From positions 1 through 64,000 of the forward strand of contig SKCR01017759.1 of assembly GCA_019454045.1 (NCBI GenBank): a stretch of 64,000 nucleotides of DNA. Reading direction: 5' to 3'. The notes beneath the pieces were generated by a model. That model made no database searches, was not told the origin of the DNA, and saw nothing but the letters and a program-made list of their open reading frames with translations. Shown here piece after piece: positions 12,328 to 24,020 of the stretch (within the stretch, counting starts at the first letter, position 1; each line of letters opens with the position of its first letter). Position numbers and translations under genes: made by a program. The stretch comes from Zanthoxylum bungeanum (Eukaryota; Streptophyta; Magnoliopsida; Sapindales; Rutaceae).

Positions 12328-13361
12328 GATAGTCCGACGACCGAATTTACTGCCAACATATCCGGGGATCTCATGGGTCGCTTCCCAAAGATTCACCGAT
12401 GACGTATGACTCGCACTTTAATTAATCTGGGATTAATAAGATGAGAGAGAAATTAATCTGGGATTAATTACGGAGATATTTTATCTGGCATAAAATATCA
12501 TTAAAGAGAGATAACGATTAATTTGGAATTAATCGATAAATTAATATATCGATATATTAAACGAAATTGGATTTCGACGCGGAATTAAAATTAGATTTTA
12601 ATTCGGGCGAACGAGTTAATTTAGAATTAATTCGTTAGCGACATGAATAGTAATTATGCTAGGCATGATTATTTAATTAAATTAGATTTAGTTACGTCGC
12701 AACGGAAAATTCGTTAATTTGGAATTAACGAACCCGAGCCCGGGATTGTTTGCGAGCGCATTCGCATTTCGAATTTGAGTGCGGCACGCAAGTCAAATCA
12801 AGCGTCAAATCACTAGTCGCATCTAGCGTCACATCATTCGTCAATCAAGTGATAAATGTCTTTCACTTTGAGTGATTGACGCCAGTCACTATTCACTGAT
12901 TGATGGGAAGTGATGTGTGTAGTTCATGGATGAGTGTTTAACACTCAATTGTGATGTTTGAAAGACATATGCAAATATTTTAATATTTGTTATTTGATTT
13001 TCAAATTTGTTGGTATATGTTTTTAGAAAACAAATACACAAAATAGCCAACAACCACACTCACTCTTTTTCTTCCTCTCTTCTCTCTTCTTCACGCCCAT
13101 GGAGGGCATTTTTCTGGTTCTGTTTTCTGGGAAAATCGTGAGCTAGAGGGAAGCAAGTGTTTGATTTTTGTGGAAAAAATCATGAGAGCTAGCACTCCGA
13201 GAGACATGCCAAGGTGATAGGGAAGTCCACCCATGAGCTTCGAATCGTTTGACGAAGCTTGGAGCTTGACGAAGAACCTCCAATGGCCGAAAATAGTGGA
13301 CTGCATGCAGCTCACTGCCGTGACCATGACAGTGAGCATAATTCATTTTTGATCGTTGCCG
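12328..13361 (+). repeat. Copia B 3' LTR, missing its 5' half
   Basis: After the polypurine tract (AAGTGGGA) the sequence jumps directly into the middle of the LTR (GGATAGTCCGACGACC, equivalent to 5607 in the 5' LTR). The junction has a three-base overlap (GGA). The 3' end (GATCGTTGCCGCGTAGGAAC, compare GATCCTTGGGGCCGTAGAAA in the 5' LTR) merges with the first bases of the Gypsy-1 LTR. Confidence 0.82.
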
Positions 13362-14508
13362 CGTAGGAACTGTATTTTTGCATATAAGTCCCGATGATGA
13401 GTCTCACATGGAGACACTACCTCTTTAAATTGTGGAAGTCACGGGAAACGGACGTCGGAAGGAAAGAGTCAGAAATTGACACCTTGTTGGATTTAATTCG
13501 TTTGCTTAGCTTCGGGTTTGCTCGTTAAGCCTCTGTTTTAAACTTATCCTTAGCCCAAAACCCCCGCAAGTCACACACCAAGTCCATACTCACCAAACCA
13601 CACACTAAGCCCACACATCACCAACCACACCATGCCCACCAAAACAAACCAAACACACGCCCAAGCCCTTTAAGCCACACGCCCATCTCCTTCCAAAATA
13701 ACAAATCCACATATTAAACACATGTTGAAATCCTAATAAATCACCTTCACAAATTAAAAGAATCAAATCAAATCACCTTCCTGAATTAAAAGAATCAAAT
13801 CTCATAAATCACTTTCCTAATTAAATTAATTCCCTTGCCTAAACTAAATAGAATCAAATCAAATCCCATAGATCATCTTCCTAAACTAAAACAAATCACC
13901 TCCCTAATTAAATAGATTTTTCCTTATGACACACTAATTAGAAGATATTCTCCCATAATTACACAATCTCCTTTCCCTTCTCATACAAGGTAAACCCCAA
14001 CCCTCTCCTATAAAAAGAAGCATAAACCAACCCTTCACCCCCTAGCTAACATTCACGCCATTCTTTCTAAAACCCTAGCTCATTCACTCTCTCTCTTCTC
14101 TCTCAAAAAACACAGCCACAAAAACCCTAGCAGTCCTCACACAAACCGAAACACCATGCAGCCATCGTGAGCAACACAAAACCCTAAACCATTAAACATT
14201 CACTCTCTTCATGCAATAACCGACCATTAAACCCTGCTCGCAATGTCTCTCAACTCTCAGTCTCACACTCGCCATTAACTGACAAGAACCCACTCACGCC
14301 CCTCATCAACAAAGCACTCACAACCAGCCACAAAGATCACAAATACACACCTAAGCCATGCACAAAGCAGACCAAATCAACTCACAGCCCCTCACGCACA
14401 CACACCCTTTCTCACTCTTCACTTTGGCCTTCACTCACGAACCTACAAGTCGAATCACCTAGCAGCCTTCATTCACGTAAACACACCAGCCAATAAGCCT
14501 TCACAGAT
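13362..14508 (+). repeat. Gypsy-1 5' LTR, segment 1
   Basis: Aligns with 31994-32603 plus 40928-41485. The start reads CGTAGGAACTG where the other copies have TGTAGGCACTG. Pyrimidine-rich, C-rich text from 13560 to 14500 with many ACCCTA and CACACC words; no coding. It is interrupted at GAT by the CACTA element. Confidence 0.9.
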
Positions 14509-14690
14509 CACTACAAGAAAAAAGGCCTTTACTGACACTAAGGTTAGTGACACTAGGCTAAAAGTGTCAGAAACGACGTGTAAATGTGCCTATTCCGTGT
14601 TTTTTCACTTAAATATCAATAATTACTGACACTATGGTATCAGTGATTTTAGTGTCAGTAATTACTATTACCATAGTATCAGTTAAGAAA
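14509..14690. repeat. CACTA left terminal and sub-terminal repeats
   Basis: Terminal inverted repeat, then direct and inverted copies of ACTGACACTA / TAGTGTCAGT (for example 14531, 14556, 14625, 14652). Such arrays are the usual transposase binding region of CACTA elements. Confidence 0.85.
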
Positions 14691-14869
14691 AAAAAAACGC
14701 GTAGTCGTCTGGAGTCGAACCAACACCTCACGGAAGTGACGTTTTTCGCATATATTACTAAATCTCATGGCTTCTCATTTGCGAATCATTTACTGAACCA
14801 ACTCTTGCCGAACCACCAACTCTTGTCGCACAATCATCATTTGCGAATCACTCACATGGCTTCTCATTT

Positions 14870-15060
14870 ACCGAACCAACTCTTACAAATCCCTCAAATC
14901 CTCCATAGACAAGGCCTCCAAGAAACTCGAAACCATGAAAAGCGAAAGCCCAGTGAAAGAATCCGGCCGTGATTTGTCTTATTCAAATTCAAAATCCGTG
15001 CCGTTGTGGCCCTTGTTCTTTTCATTGTTTTTGGGTTGTTGAATTCTCTGTTTGAATGGA
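14870..15060 (+). pseudogene. Coding-like fragment in CACTA left half, unassigned
   Basis: One frame reads YKSLKSSIDKASKKLETMKS, then SESPVKESGRDLSYSNS, then a hydrophobic run (PLWPLFFSLFLG) and a stop near 15040. The Lys/Ser-rich helix followed by a membrane-like run looks like part of a real gene rather than chance, but I do not recognise it. It could be a second captured host fragment. A different frame of the same region (14634-14972) is also open and is probably a shadow. Confidence 0.3.
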
Positions 15061-15512
15061 AACTGGAAAGTTGTTGCGAATTACCCTTTAAGCCCTTTGG
15101 GATTGTGTGATGAAGATGAGTCAGAGGAGAGGAGTGGCTAGGGTTTTCGAATTTCTCTCATGCTTTGTTCAAGATTCACGAGGGGGCTAGGGTTTGTAAT
15201 TCTTGATTTTCTGTGTGTGCAGAACAAAGAAACAGAGGAGCTAGGGTTTTCAATTTCTATTTTGTCCAGGTACGACGCCTTTGGCATTTGATCAAAATGG
15301 CCCCAAAACTCGCGTTTTTACAATTTCCACCCCCCTAAAATCACAATTTGATATGTTTTATCCTATTTGCGATTTTGTTGCGTTTCAACCAGATTTTAAT
15401 CCCTATGATATAAAAACGTACGATTCTACGTTTTTAAAAAGCTGTTTTACAACCATGAGTAAGATAACTTGTGCTATCCTATGAGACTGGGTTTTCAACA
15501 TTTGAATTTATA

Positions 15513-17148
15513 GGGTCCAGGAGAATTTGCTTCGTGATCGTGGAGGAAATAATGATGCAAAGGATTTTGTAGAAAAAGGCCGGTGAGTTAGACTTGCTTA
15601 CTATTGCGTAATTACTGGTGGAAACTTGGAGTTGCCTTGTGAATGTGCTTATGATTTATTTTCTTCTAACATATATATTCCTTTTTCATTTGCTCTTAAT
15701 CTGTTGCAGTTACCAGAGGATGCTCAATTGCCAAAATCTGGGGGTGAGTGAATACAATTTGATTGAAACTAGACTGATGTATGATACTAATGTTCATGAG
15801 ATGCCAATTTTCATAAATTGCATTTGTATTTTGAATTTTTGATTTTTTGACTTTGAAAATATCACTATTAATTTTCTTAATCATCAGCATGTAATCTAAT
15901 TTACACCTATTTTGATTATGATTTTCTCTCTCTCAGTAAGTTTATGGTGCTAACCACGTGCAATGTTTGATATAGATTCACAATCGTCACCAAACAGTGA
16001 GATGGATGGCACTGACAAAGTGGGACAATCTGCGAATGCAACTTCATATACGACATCTATTGTTTTATCTAAGGGTAATGAAAAGACAAGTTCCCATGGT
16101 GAACCATTGGAAGATGCAGTATCTAGTAAAGCCCCTAGAGAATTACAATCTGTAAATCCTCGTGGAAGACCTGGTAGTTATGCATCGTCTAATTCAGATC
16201 GTGCAGCTGCCACTCTCTAGCTTCTAATGCTCCTGGTTTATCTCCAAGCTCATCAGTGGTCTTTTTTCTTCTGAAAAATCAACATTGAATCCCCATGCCA
16301 AGGTTGATTGATATTATGGGTGTTATATGATCATTTGACTTTACTGCTGTCACAAATACATTAAGATAGATGACTTAAGTGTTTATTCTTACTATACTCT
16401 CTTCCCGTGTTAAATATTTTTCTTCTCAATGTGTTAACATATTCTTCGTCTATGGGTTTCAGGAATTTAAATTCAATCCTAATGCAAAGAGTTTCATTCC
16501 CTCTCAAGTGCCTGCTAGGCCTCTATCTCCTGTTGGTGATAATGCCTTCTATCATCCACCAAATGTGTCTGCCGTACCACATATGCATGGCTTGCCTGTT
16601 GGTTTGGAGTAAGTAGTTGAATTTTTTTTCCCCTTCAAGCCTTATTTTTCATGGTTTCATGTAAGGAGTGTGAATGGTTTTTTATTGGGATTAGTTTTTA
16701 ACTTTGGATTAGTTTTTAACTTAAACCAATCCAAATTCTCTTCTTATGATGTTTACTAATATGTTATGACTTTTATGCTTCATTAGATGGAAATTACATG
16801 CATTTCATGAAAAATCTCAATGCATGCTGTTCAACTTGTTTGATATTTGTGGCTAACTTAAATTTCAGATGGGATCAGTGGTAGCTGGGCACCAGCCTGT
16901 CATATATAAGGTTGCACACCATGCAGTCACCCCAAACATATTATCATCCACATGGACCCCAGGTATGACGTGGCTTCAAATTTGTATCAGAGACTGCATG
17001 TTCTTTCTTACGACATTAATCAGGGGTACTTATGCTTGTATCATCTGATTAGACATTTATTACCCTTATCCATCTGATTGCAGTATGGACAGCAGATGCT
17101 TGTTGGCCAATCTAGACCAGTCTTTTACATGCCAAACTACCAGTCTGT
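15513..17148 (+). pseudogene. Captured exons of an ataxin-2-like CID (PAM2) protein gene
   Basis: Several exon-like blocks keep splice sites: about 15513-15579 (VQENLLRDRGGNNDAKDFVE), 15710-15744, 15972-16307, 16464-16608, 16868-16962 and 17083-17148. The third block ends in STLNPHAK and the fourth starts EFKFNPNAKSFIPS; together they form the PAM2 motif (S-x-L-N-P-x-A-x-E-F), split by an intron. Later blocks read MQSPQTYYHPHGPQ and QYGQQMLVGQSRPVFYMPNY, typical of the C-terminus of plant CID3/CID4 proteins. The intact family has N-terminal Lsm and LsmAD domains, absent here. The block at 15972-16307 has frameshifts (an early stop near 16220). PAM2 binds the MLLE domain of poly(A)-binding protein. 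Confidence 0.82.
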
Positions 17149-18990
17149 AAGCAATTCTCATCATCTAAAGTTTTGTAATCTGTACTTTTCCAGCGAATGA
17201 TGATTGCTTCCATAAGCATACACGAAAGTATCTCCTATTTGTCATTTGTTTTCTGAGGACTTCTATGCTTTATGGGTCACCGATTCCTTAAATCTTATAA
17301 AAACTGCTTTTCCCTGTTTGATCCAAAACCAGATCACCTTTTTTAAACTTGTTTTGTGTCTAAGCTGTTTTGATATTGTTTTCTGCATTATATTCCAAAT
17401 TAATACATTTCTTTCATTTATCAAATGATCGATGACTTCTTTGACACTGGTAAAACATTTATCCTCATTACATTGTTGTTTAGCAGCAGGACTCACTTAT
17501 TTTAGAAAGCAAATATTTTTGAGATCAGCACTCAAAACTCCTAGCTTGATATTTGAGTATGTGAACAGCACTGATTTCAAAGTCTTGTAACCCTACATTG
17601 ACTGATTATGACATACGCTATTACATCCGTTTTTCCACTTAATTTGCTGAATTAGTCTTAGCTATCTAATATTTTCAAGGAACTTGACTATAGGACAAAT
17701 TGCAATTTAAATATTTAATATAACAGTTTTTGTAAATATGTATTTTCCTGGTTACCTGCTGGAGCATTTGTTTGCTGATAAAATGAAAGGTAAGAAGGGA
17801 TTTCGTGACAAGGTTTACTTTTACCTTGGTCTTTTTGACATTTCCTAGAACCATTGAAATCATAATGTCATTACTGCAGGTTAGCGTGGTGATATTTTTT
17901 TTCTCTGTGGTCGGATGATATATGCATTCTCTGCTGAATTTTACCATCCTGGCAAGGAGTATAATGTTCGTGTGGCTTCTAGGTAAAGTTTAAAAATTAC
18001 AAAAACAATGTTATTAACTTTTCATCTTCTAACGATTTCATTCATTCTTTTTATTCAAATTCAAGAATGTGTAAGATGAATCTGTGTAAACTATCTTGTA
18101 CTGGTAAATGATGATGAACTTATTTTTCATTTTAAGAATTTTTTGACACAAACACTTGCAGACATTTGAAGTATTTGACATTGTGTGTCACATAATACTA
18201 CCACAATTTTTTGTTAGATAATGTTGGGCATACAGTAAATTGTACTTGATTGCAGTTGGGATAAGTTTGTATCGGTTTTGCTTTGTCAATGCCCTCCAAA
18301 TTTTTTCCCTTGCAACTGCTGCCAAACCAGTTCAGTTTGGACAATGCGTTAGAGTATACTCTGAGGAATGAAGCCGACATGATTGCTTGTAAAAGTGTGT
18401 AAATTGATGAATTCAAATGTAGGATTTTGGGCAATACTAGCCTCTGCGCCTAGATGTTTCTCTTTATTTCTATGCTTTTTATTGTATGTTATTGATTTGT
18501 TTTTTTTGGTGATTATGTAGCGGTATGAAAGATACAACTTGTTATTATGGATGTCATTTGGTTTTTTATATGCATGCTCTTAGGTTGTTGGTATGGTTAT
18601 TGTCAATAAGTGCTTTATGTGACAAAAATTAGATTAGGGTTATATTTTGTATTATATTTTGTATTTTATTTGGATGTATTTAATATTTTTATATTTATGA
18701 AGATATCGATTTTTTTTGGAAGTCCATCTAATTCTTAACATTTGGTTTATAATTTCAGATTTTGTGCCAGATATCATATTGTTGGGGGATTGTTGCAGGC
18801 TTCTCAACAAGTATCATGAATTTTGGTGGGGGCATGACATTTTGGTGGACTTTAAGAGTAGTTTTTGAAATATATATATGTTAATTTAAAGATTGTCTAT
18901 GGAGTTTTTGTATTCATCATGTGATACTGTTGAATTGATTAATACGATTAATCTATTATATTGCGAATTTTATATAAATGTAATTTTTTA
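17149..18990. other. CACTA interior without clear coding
   Basis: AT-rich sequence following the captured CID exons; likely introns and 3' flank of the captured gene plus decayed sequence. The many 60-90 codon frames on both strands overlap each other and have no recognisable motif. Confidence 0.5.
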
Positions 18991-19012
18991 GTTTTTTATT
19001 TCATTGAGTTGG

Positions 19013-19041
<29 letters not shown>
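19013..19041. repeat. (TA)n microsatellite
   Basis: About 14 uninterrupted TA units, followed by imperfect TAT/ATA text to 19070. Confidence 0.95.
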
Positions 19042-19043
<2 letters not shown>

Positions 19044-19139
19044 ATATATATTATATATTATATATATTAAATTTTTATGATTAATTTAATTACAAAACAT
19101 AAGAATAATTTGTGAAATAATACGATTTTTAAATTTTAA

Positions 19140-19481
19140 AAGATATTGACGGATATTGATACTATAGTAACAATAATTACTGACACTAAAAATCAAATAT
19201 ATGCGATATACTGATACTGCAGTAACAAAATTTACTGACACTATAGTATCACTAAATACTGATGTTATAGTGTCAATAATTTACTGACACTAAAATAGTG
19301 TGAGAGATTACTGATACCATAGTGTCAATAATTTTCTGATACTACAGTATTAACGTTACTGACACTAGAAACTAGTGTCAGTGATTTCTGGCTGCGGCAA
19401 CACTGACACATTTATATAGTGTCAGTAAAACCCTTTACTGACACTAATTTAGTATCAGTAAAAGCCTTTTTTCTTGTAGTG
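19140..19481. repeat. CACTA right sub-terminal and terminal repeats
   Basis: A dense run of at least ten copies of TACTGACACTA / TAGTGTCAGTA with variants (ACTGATACTA), about 15-35 bases apart, ending in the inverted terminus CTTGTAGTG at 19481. The array is denser than at the left end. Confidence 0.9.
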
Positions 19482-19484
19482 GAT

Positions 19485-20635
19485 CACTCCCTTCGCATAG
19501 ATCAGCACCCCTTCAACCCTCAACAACAAAACAAATCAAGAACCCTCACGCACAGACCATACACTCACGAACAGACCCTACATTCATGCACACAGGCGGT
19601 AAGCCCCCCATACCGAGAACCCTAAATCACTCATTGCACGTTCCTTACACCACTCGACACTTAAACAAACACACACATGGCAGAAGCCAAAGACAGGAAC
19701 ATGACACATAGGCTCCACATGCACAGACCTTAGCAGCCTCACAAAACTGCACCACACCTTACGCAAACCTTCACAAAAACACAAGCCTCAAATTCCCCAA
19801 ATAAACTGAAAAACAGCCCTAAAATATCCCCCTAAACACCGAAACAGCCCATGCAGTCCCCAAAATAATCCTGAAAATCACCCTTTAAACGAGACAAAAT
19901 AGTCCCCAAAATAACCCCGAAATAGTGACAAAAACAGCACAAAAAGAGGAAACAGCAGCCCGAAACAGCGAGGCAACGAAGAAAACCACGAACTGTAAAT
20001 TGGAAAAGTTACGGAGCATCAACCCTTCTGAAAACCGTGTAACGCATTTCCAATAGACGACTTAAGAGGTTAGACCTGAGGGCACCTTTTTATTTATTCC
20101 GGCACTTTCTTTCTGTTATTTATTATTATTTCTTCGCATGCGTATTATAGTTTCATGAAGTTGTGGCCATGGGATGAATGAAAGATGTGGTATCTCTTGC
20201 GGTATATAAATGGAAACCCGGACTAAATTCCGTAGCCGAATCCGAATGGACGGTAGTGCGGTCTGCACTCGGGATACAATTCCACGTACTGCTTGAGAGA
20301 CGCACATATTTCGTGTCATCCGATCTTATGTTTATTTGTTGTTTGTTAGAAATATTATTGTTACTTTTATGCATGATTAGGTTTGTTTAGTATGTTATTT
20401 TTTATGCATGATTAGTGATTATTTTCCAAGTATGATTTAGTTATTTTCTTCTTTCGCATTAGAAACTTGATTATGTCTCTTCTAAGTTTATGTTTAGATT
20501 ATTGTTTATTTACATTTCCATGCTTAGCGATTTAATGTATACATGAGATTGTGGTGCTCACCATTATTTCCGACTTACTTTTATACATGTAAACTTAGAT
20601 AATAGGTCGCATGCAACTTAGATATAGTGTTGGAT
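19485..20635 (+). repeat. Gypsy-1 5' LTR, segment 2
   Basis: Continues the LTR after the CACTA element; aligns with 41486-42636. It ends in TATAG at 20631-20635, the left target duplication of Copia C. Small frames here are not conserved in the partner LTR. Confidence 0.9.
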
Positions 20636-22475
20636 ATATGACCCATAGCGTCACTATTTTGTACAGATCACGGTGTATGTTGTACAAATTAACTATGTGA
20701 CAAGGAAATTGCACTCATCATCATTGTGATTAAATCCACCATAGATATATAAATGAAGAGAGGTCCATATGATTAGTTCCTTGGATTGAGATGATATGAG
20801 ACAGTATCAGTCCCATGAAGGATTAATCATTAAATATCCCTAGCCGGAGTATTATCGAGACAGGACATCGATAATGCGGAATAGGCTAGTATTGCAGTTG
20901 TGTGCGTTGTGAGAGCACAACGGCATAGTTCTCATATATATAAGTATTGGATACTTATGCAAGTGCGATAGGAGGTTGTGTTTCACCGATGGTACGGGAA
21001 ACAGCTTCGCTCTGGATAGACCCCTCGGAATCCCATTGGTATTATGACTATGTGTCTATGGGAGGCCGAAATCAGGGTAGGTGTGTATAGTCTTAACCTG
21101 AGACTTGCATCGCTAATACTTACGATAATCGATGGACTTTAGTCTTGGTGGTACAGGGCTTTAACCGGTTCTGCGTACACCACTTCTGGGTTTATCAGAG
21201 AGTCGTAGTGTATTGGGTGTGATGATGTAAGACGGAAGTATCACTTCAGTCATATTGGAGATGATGTCACGCAGGATATGGTACTAGTGCTCTTAAGTGT
21301 TGCGCAAACCAATCAGGATATGTGACCAGGTCATGAATATCCGATTATAGAGACTAGTTACCAGACATCCGACATGTGCTTCGGACGGGGCAGGGCAGAC
21401 ACTTATCCAGCCCCAGCCTTAGCACGTGACTATCTGATACTGGGCCGATATACACAATACTACGGTATACTACGCTTGATACAGATCTATATATTCCTGT
21501 AAGAATATTTCTGGAGAATTGGGTAGGCATGGCGCTTTGCTAGAAGCCAACCTTGTCTTGTAAATCGGTATAAACGTAGTGCGAGGTACTTACGTGTTCG
21601 GATAATCCGACGACCGTATTTACTGCCAACATATCCGGAGATCTCATGGGTCCGTTCCTGAAGATTCACCGATGACGTATGACTCGCACTTTAATTAATC
21701 TGGGATTAATTCGATGAGAGAGAAAATTAATCTGGGATTAATTACGGAGATTTTTATCTCGGATAAAATATCGTTAAAGAGAGAGAACGATAATTTGGAA
21801 TTAATCGATAAATTAATATATTCGATATATTATAACGAAATTAGATTTCGACGCGGAATTGAAATTAGATTTTAATTCGGGCGAACGAATTAATTTAGAA
21901 ATAATTGTTAGCGACGTGAATAGTGAATTCGCTAGGCGTAATCATTTAATTACGACGCAACGGAAAATTCGTTAATTTGGAATTAGCGAACCCGAGCCCG
22001 AGATTGATTGCGAGCGCATTCGCATTTCGAATTCGAGCGCGGCACGCAAGTCACATCAAGCGTCAAATCACTAGTCGCATCAATTGTCAAATCACTTGTC
22101 ACTTGAGTGATGTGACATGACAAGTTGTCACTTAATAAAGTGACTTGATGTAAAAAGTAGAAGTGATGGGTAAAAGGGGAAAAGCATTATTTGCTTTTTG
22201 TTTTTTGACTTTTGGAATATGAAAAGGTTTGGTATATATATGTTTTATTTATTTTTGGAAAATAAATGAATAATATATATTACATTTTTTCTTTTTCATC
22301 ACCATCAATTTCGGTTTTCTCTCTCTCCTAAAAACACAGTACACGGTTTCACTCTTTGGAGCCAAAACCTCTTCTCTCTTCTCACGGTCTCCTTGACCGA
22401 TTATCTTCTTCATTTTTTCTGGTTTTCACACAAAATGGAGAAGCAAATATCTTGTTGCAAGATCTATGTGCTAAT
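20636..22475 (+). repeat. Copia C 5' LTR (3' end deleted)
   Basis: Nearly identical to 26110-27945 with scattered one-base indels. After GATCTATGTGCTAATA (about 22475) it passes directly to leader text (TTAGTTGGACTAATATTTAA), which in element B lies at 8607, just before gag. Confidence 0.9.
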
Positions 22476-22735
22476 ATTTAAATGTTAGTTGGACTAATAT
22501 TTAAATTGTTGTTTTAATAAACAGTTGGACTGTATTATACTTGATTATATATAATTGGATTATATTAATCAATATATTTGAATTAATTAAATTTCAGTTT
22601 ACAGTTGATTTTATAATTGGATTATAGTAATCAATGTAATTGAGGTTAATTAATTTGGATTATATTTGATTATATAGTTGGACTATTATAATCATTATAA
22701 TATATATAGTACCACTAATCGTTGATTAAATAGTT
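22476..22735 (+). repeat. Copia C residual leader with 'agttggact' repeats
   Basis: Loose 40-70 base repeats of 'agttggact...aatcaat', matching 8605-8810 of element B. Very AT-rich and without coding. Confidence 0.7.
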
Positions 22736-23230
22736 GGACTATTGTAATCAAGATAAAATTGAAAAGTTGGATATTTAAAATATAATCTGGGATTGAATAT
22801 TTTAAATGATTTAATTTTCAATTTGGGAATAAATAATAGGTTACTTTATTTGATAAAATAACTTATTATACCTTACGCCCAAAATTAAGCAAAATAAGTA
22901 GAGCATAAAATCTTTGGAAGATTTATGTGATGACAACTTTAATGTTTAATTTATATACTTGTCATAAATCTAATATTAGATTTAAGAAGTATTAAAATTG
23001 CAATTAATAATTCTTGGAGAATTAATTGACTATTCTAGAGGAGATAAAGTCAAAATTGCAATTGGGCATGTAGCACGAGGTACACATCGTTTCGTTTCGA
23101 TATTCCGAAACCCATGGCTTGGCCAAAGGTTTGTGAAATATTGAAAAGATAATTGACGTATCCCAAAGTGACTACCATTTGGATATGGCAGACACGAAGG
23201 AATTAAAGAAAGGGCAAGGCTCTTACTTTA
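22736..23230 (+). pseudogene. Copia C gag remnant
   Basis: Aligns with 8815-9430 of B: a decayed gag start near 22760-22830 and a shortened knuckle region near 23140-23200, where a stretch present in B (around 9300-9370) is missing. No open frame. Confidence 0.65.
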
Positions 23231-23689
23231 AAAATGTTTGTCTTAGTTATGTTCACAGCTAGTATTGAAATTAGATTTTAAATACTTAGTGTGGTACAAA
23301 AATATATGTATTGATGTTCTCGAATCTCTTTGAGCAGGATACTGACTTCAAGCTGAGATTCTCTGCGAATAGGAAACGGGACGAAAGTCGCTGTTTCGAC
23401 CGTAGATACCTAAGTTTAGGAACTACCCTTCGGGTATGTACTTGAATTAGGAACTGTTATAATGTAACTAGTTTGACTAGAGACATTATCTCTATATCAG
23501 TGTTTAATCCGTGCGGATAAAAACCTTTATATTATAGAACACTAAGTGTTTATTATATAAAGATGATACTGAGATAAATACATTAGATGTAAATAACAGA
23601 ATTTATATTTTGAATATAAATAAAATCTCAAACATATAAAATGACAAATAAATAGCTCAAATTGATTGATCAATAGAGACTTATTTGTG

Positions 23690-24020
23690 GCATTGTTGTC
23701 TAGGACACAATTTAATTAGACTGGTATATCCACACTTTTGAAGAGTGGGTACTAGGACTGATTTGAATATTCAAATAAGGTCTGCGAATCTAGTTTATTA
23801 GGTAAAGTACCTAAAATACTATTTACTTGGTAATAGTAAAAGGGCCACCGATCTGTTTAGCCCTATTCATGGTGAAGTTAATGGGCCCATATCTAGCTAG
23901 TGCGGCTAGATGTGAACATGAATATTTCGTGACCTTAACGGATGTGGCATCACGTTATGGTTATGTGTTTCTTTTGAAGAACACAAATCAGAAACTTTAG
24001 AGTTTCGACACGAAATAGAC
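23690..24020 (+). pseudogene. Copia C GAG-pre-integrase and integrase start
   Basis: Text equivalent to WHCRLG ... STLLKSGY ... LLALIHGEVNGP ... EYFVTLTDVASRYGYV can be followed across frame breaks and aligns with 9890-10200 and with 756-1067 (reverse). Dead copy. Confidence 0.75.

Larger units (their letters stand above)
4738..13361 (+). mobile_element. Copia element B, decayed, plus strand
   Basis: Ty1/Copia element with 5' LTR 4738-6486, primer binding site, long leader, gag remnant, GAG-pre-integrase and integrase, RT and RNase H remnants, and a truncated 3' LTR from about 12331. The first 40 or so bases of the 5' LTR and most of the 5' half of the 3' LTR are missing. No target duplication can be seen. 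Many stops and frameshifts occur throughout. It lies head to head with element A. Confidence 0.9.
14509..19481 (+). mobile_element. Non-autonomous CACTA transposon carrying host gene pieces (Pack-CACTA)
   Basis: Left end CACTACAAGAAAAAAGGC and right end GCCTTTTTTCTTGTAGTG are perfect inverted repeats over 18 bases, continuing to about 33 bases with two mismatches. It is flanked by a three-base duplication, GAT (14506-14508 and 19482-19484). The empty site is visible at 41483-41485 in the partner LTR. Sub-terminal ACTGACACTA words occur in both orientations near both ends. Length 4973 bp. No transposase is readable, so it would need one in trans. The interior holds exons of a CID/ataxin-2 gene. 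Orientation is arbitrary; + follows the captured gene. Confidence 0.95.

Noticed and set aside
13091..13346. Overlapping minus-strand frames near the Copia B 3' LTR end
   Set aside because: They lie antisense to the LTR leader and are absent from the other LTR copies.
14695..14735. tRNA-like B box on the minus strand (GGTTCGACTCC)
   Set aside because: No A box at a suitable distance and no clover-leaf; likely chance or part of a decayed tRNA-related insertion in the CACTA element.
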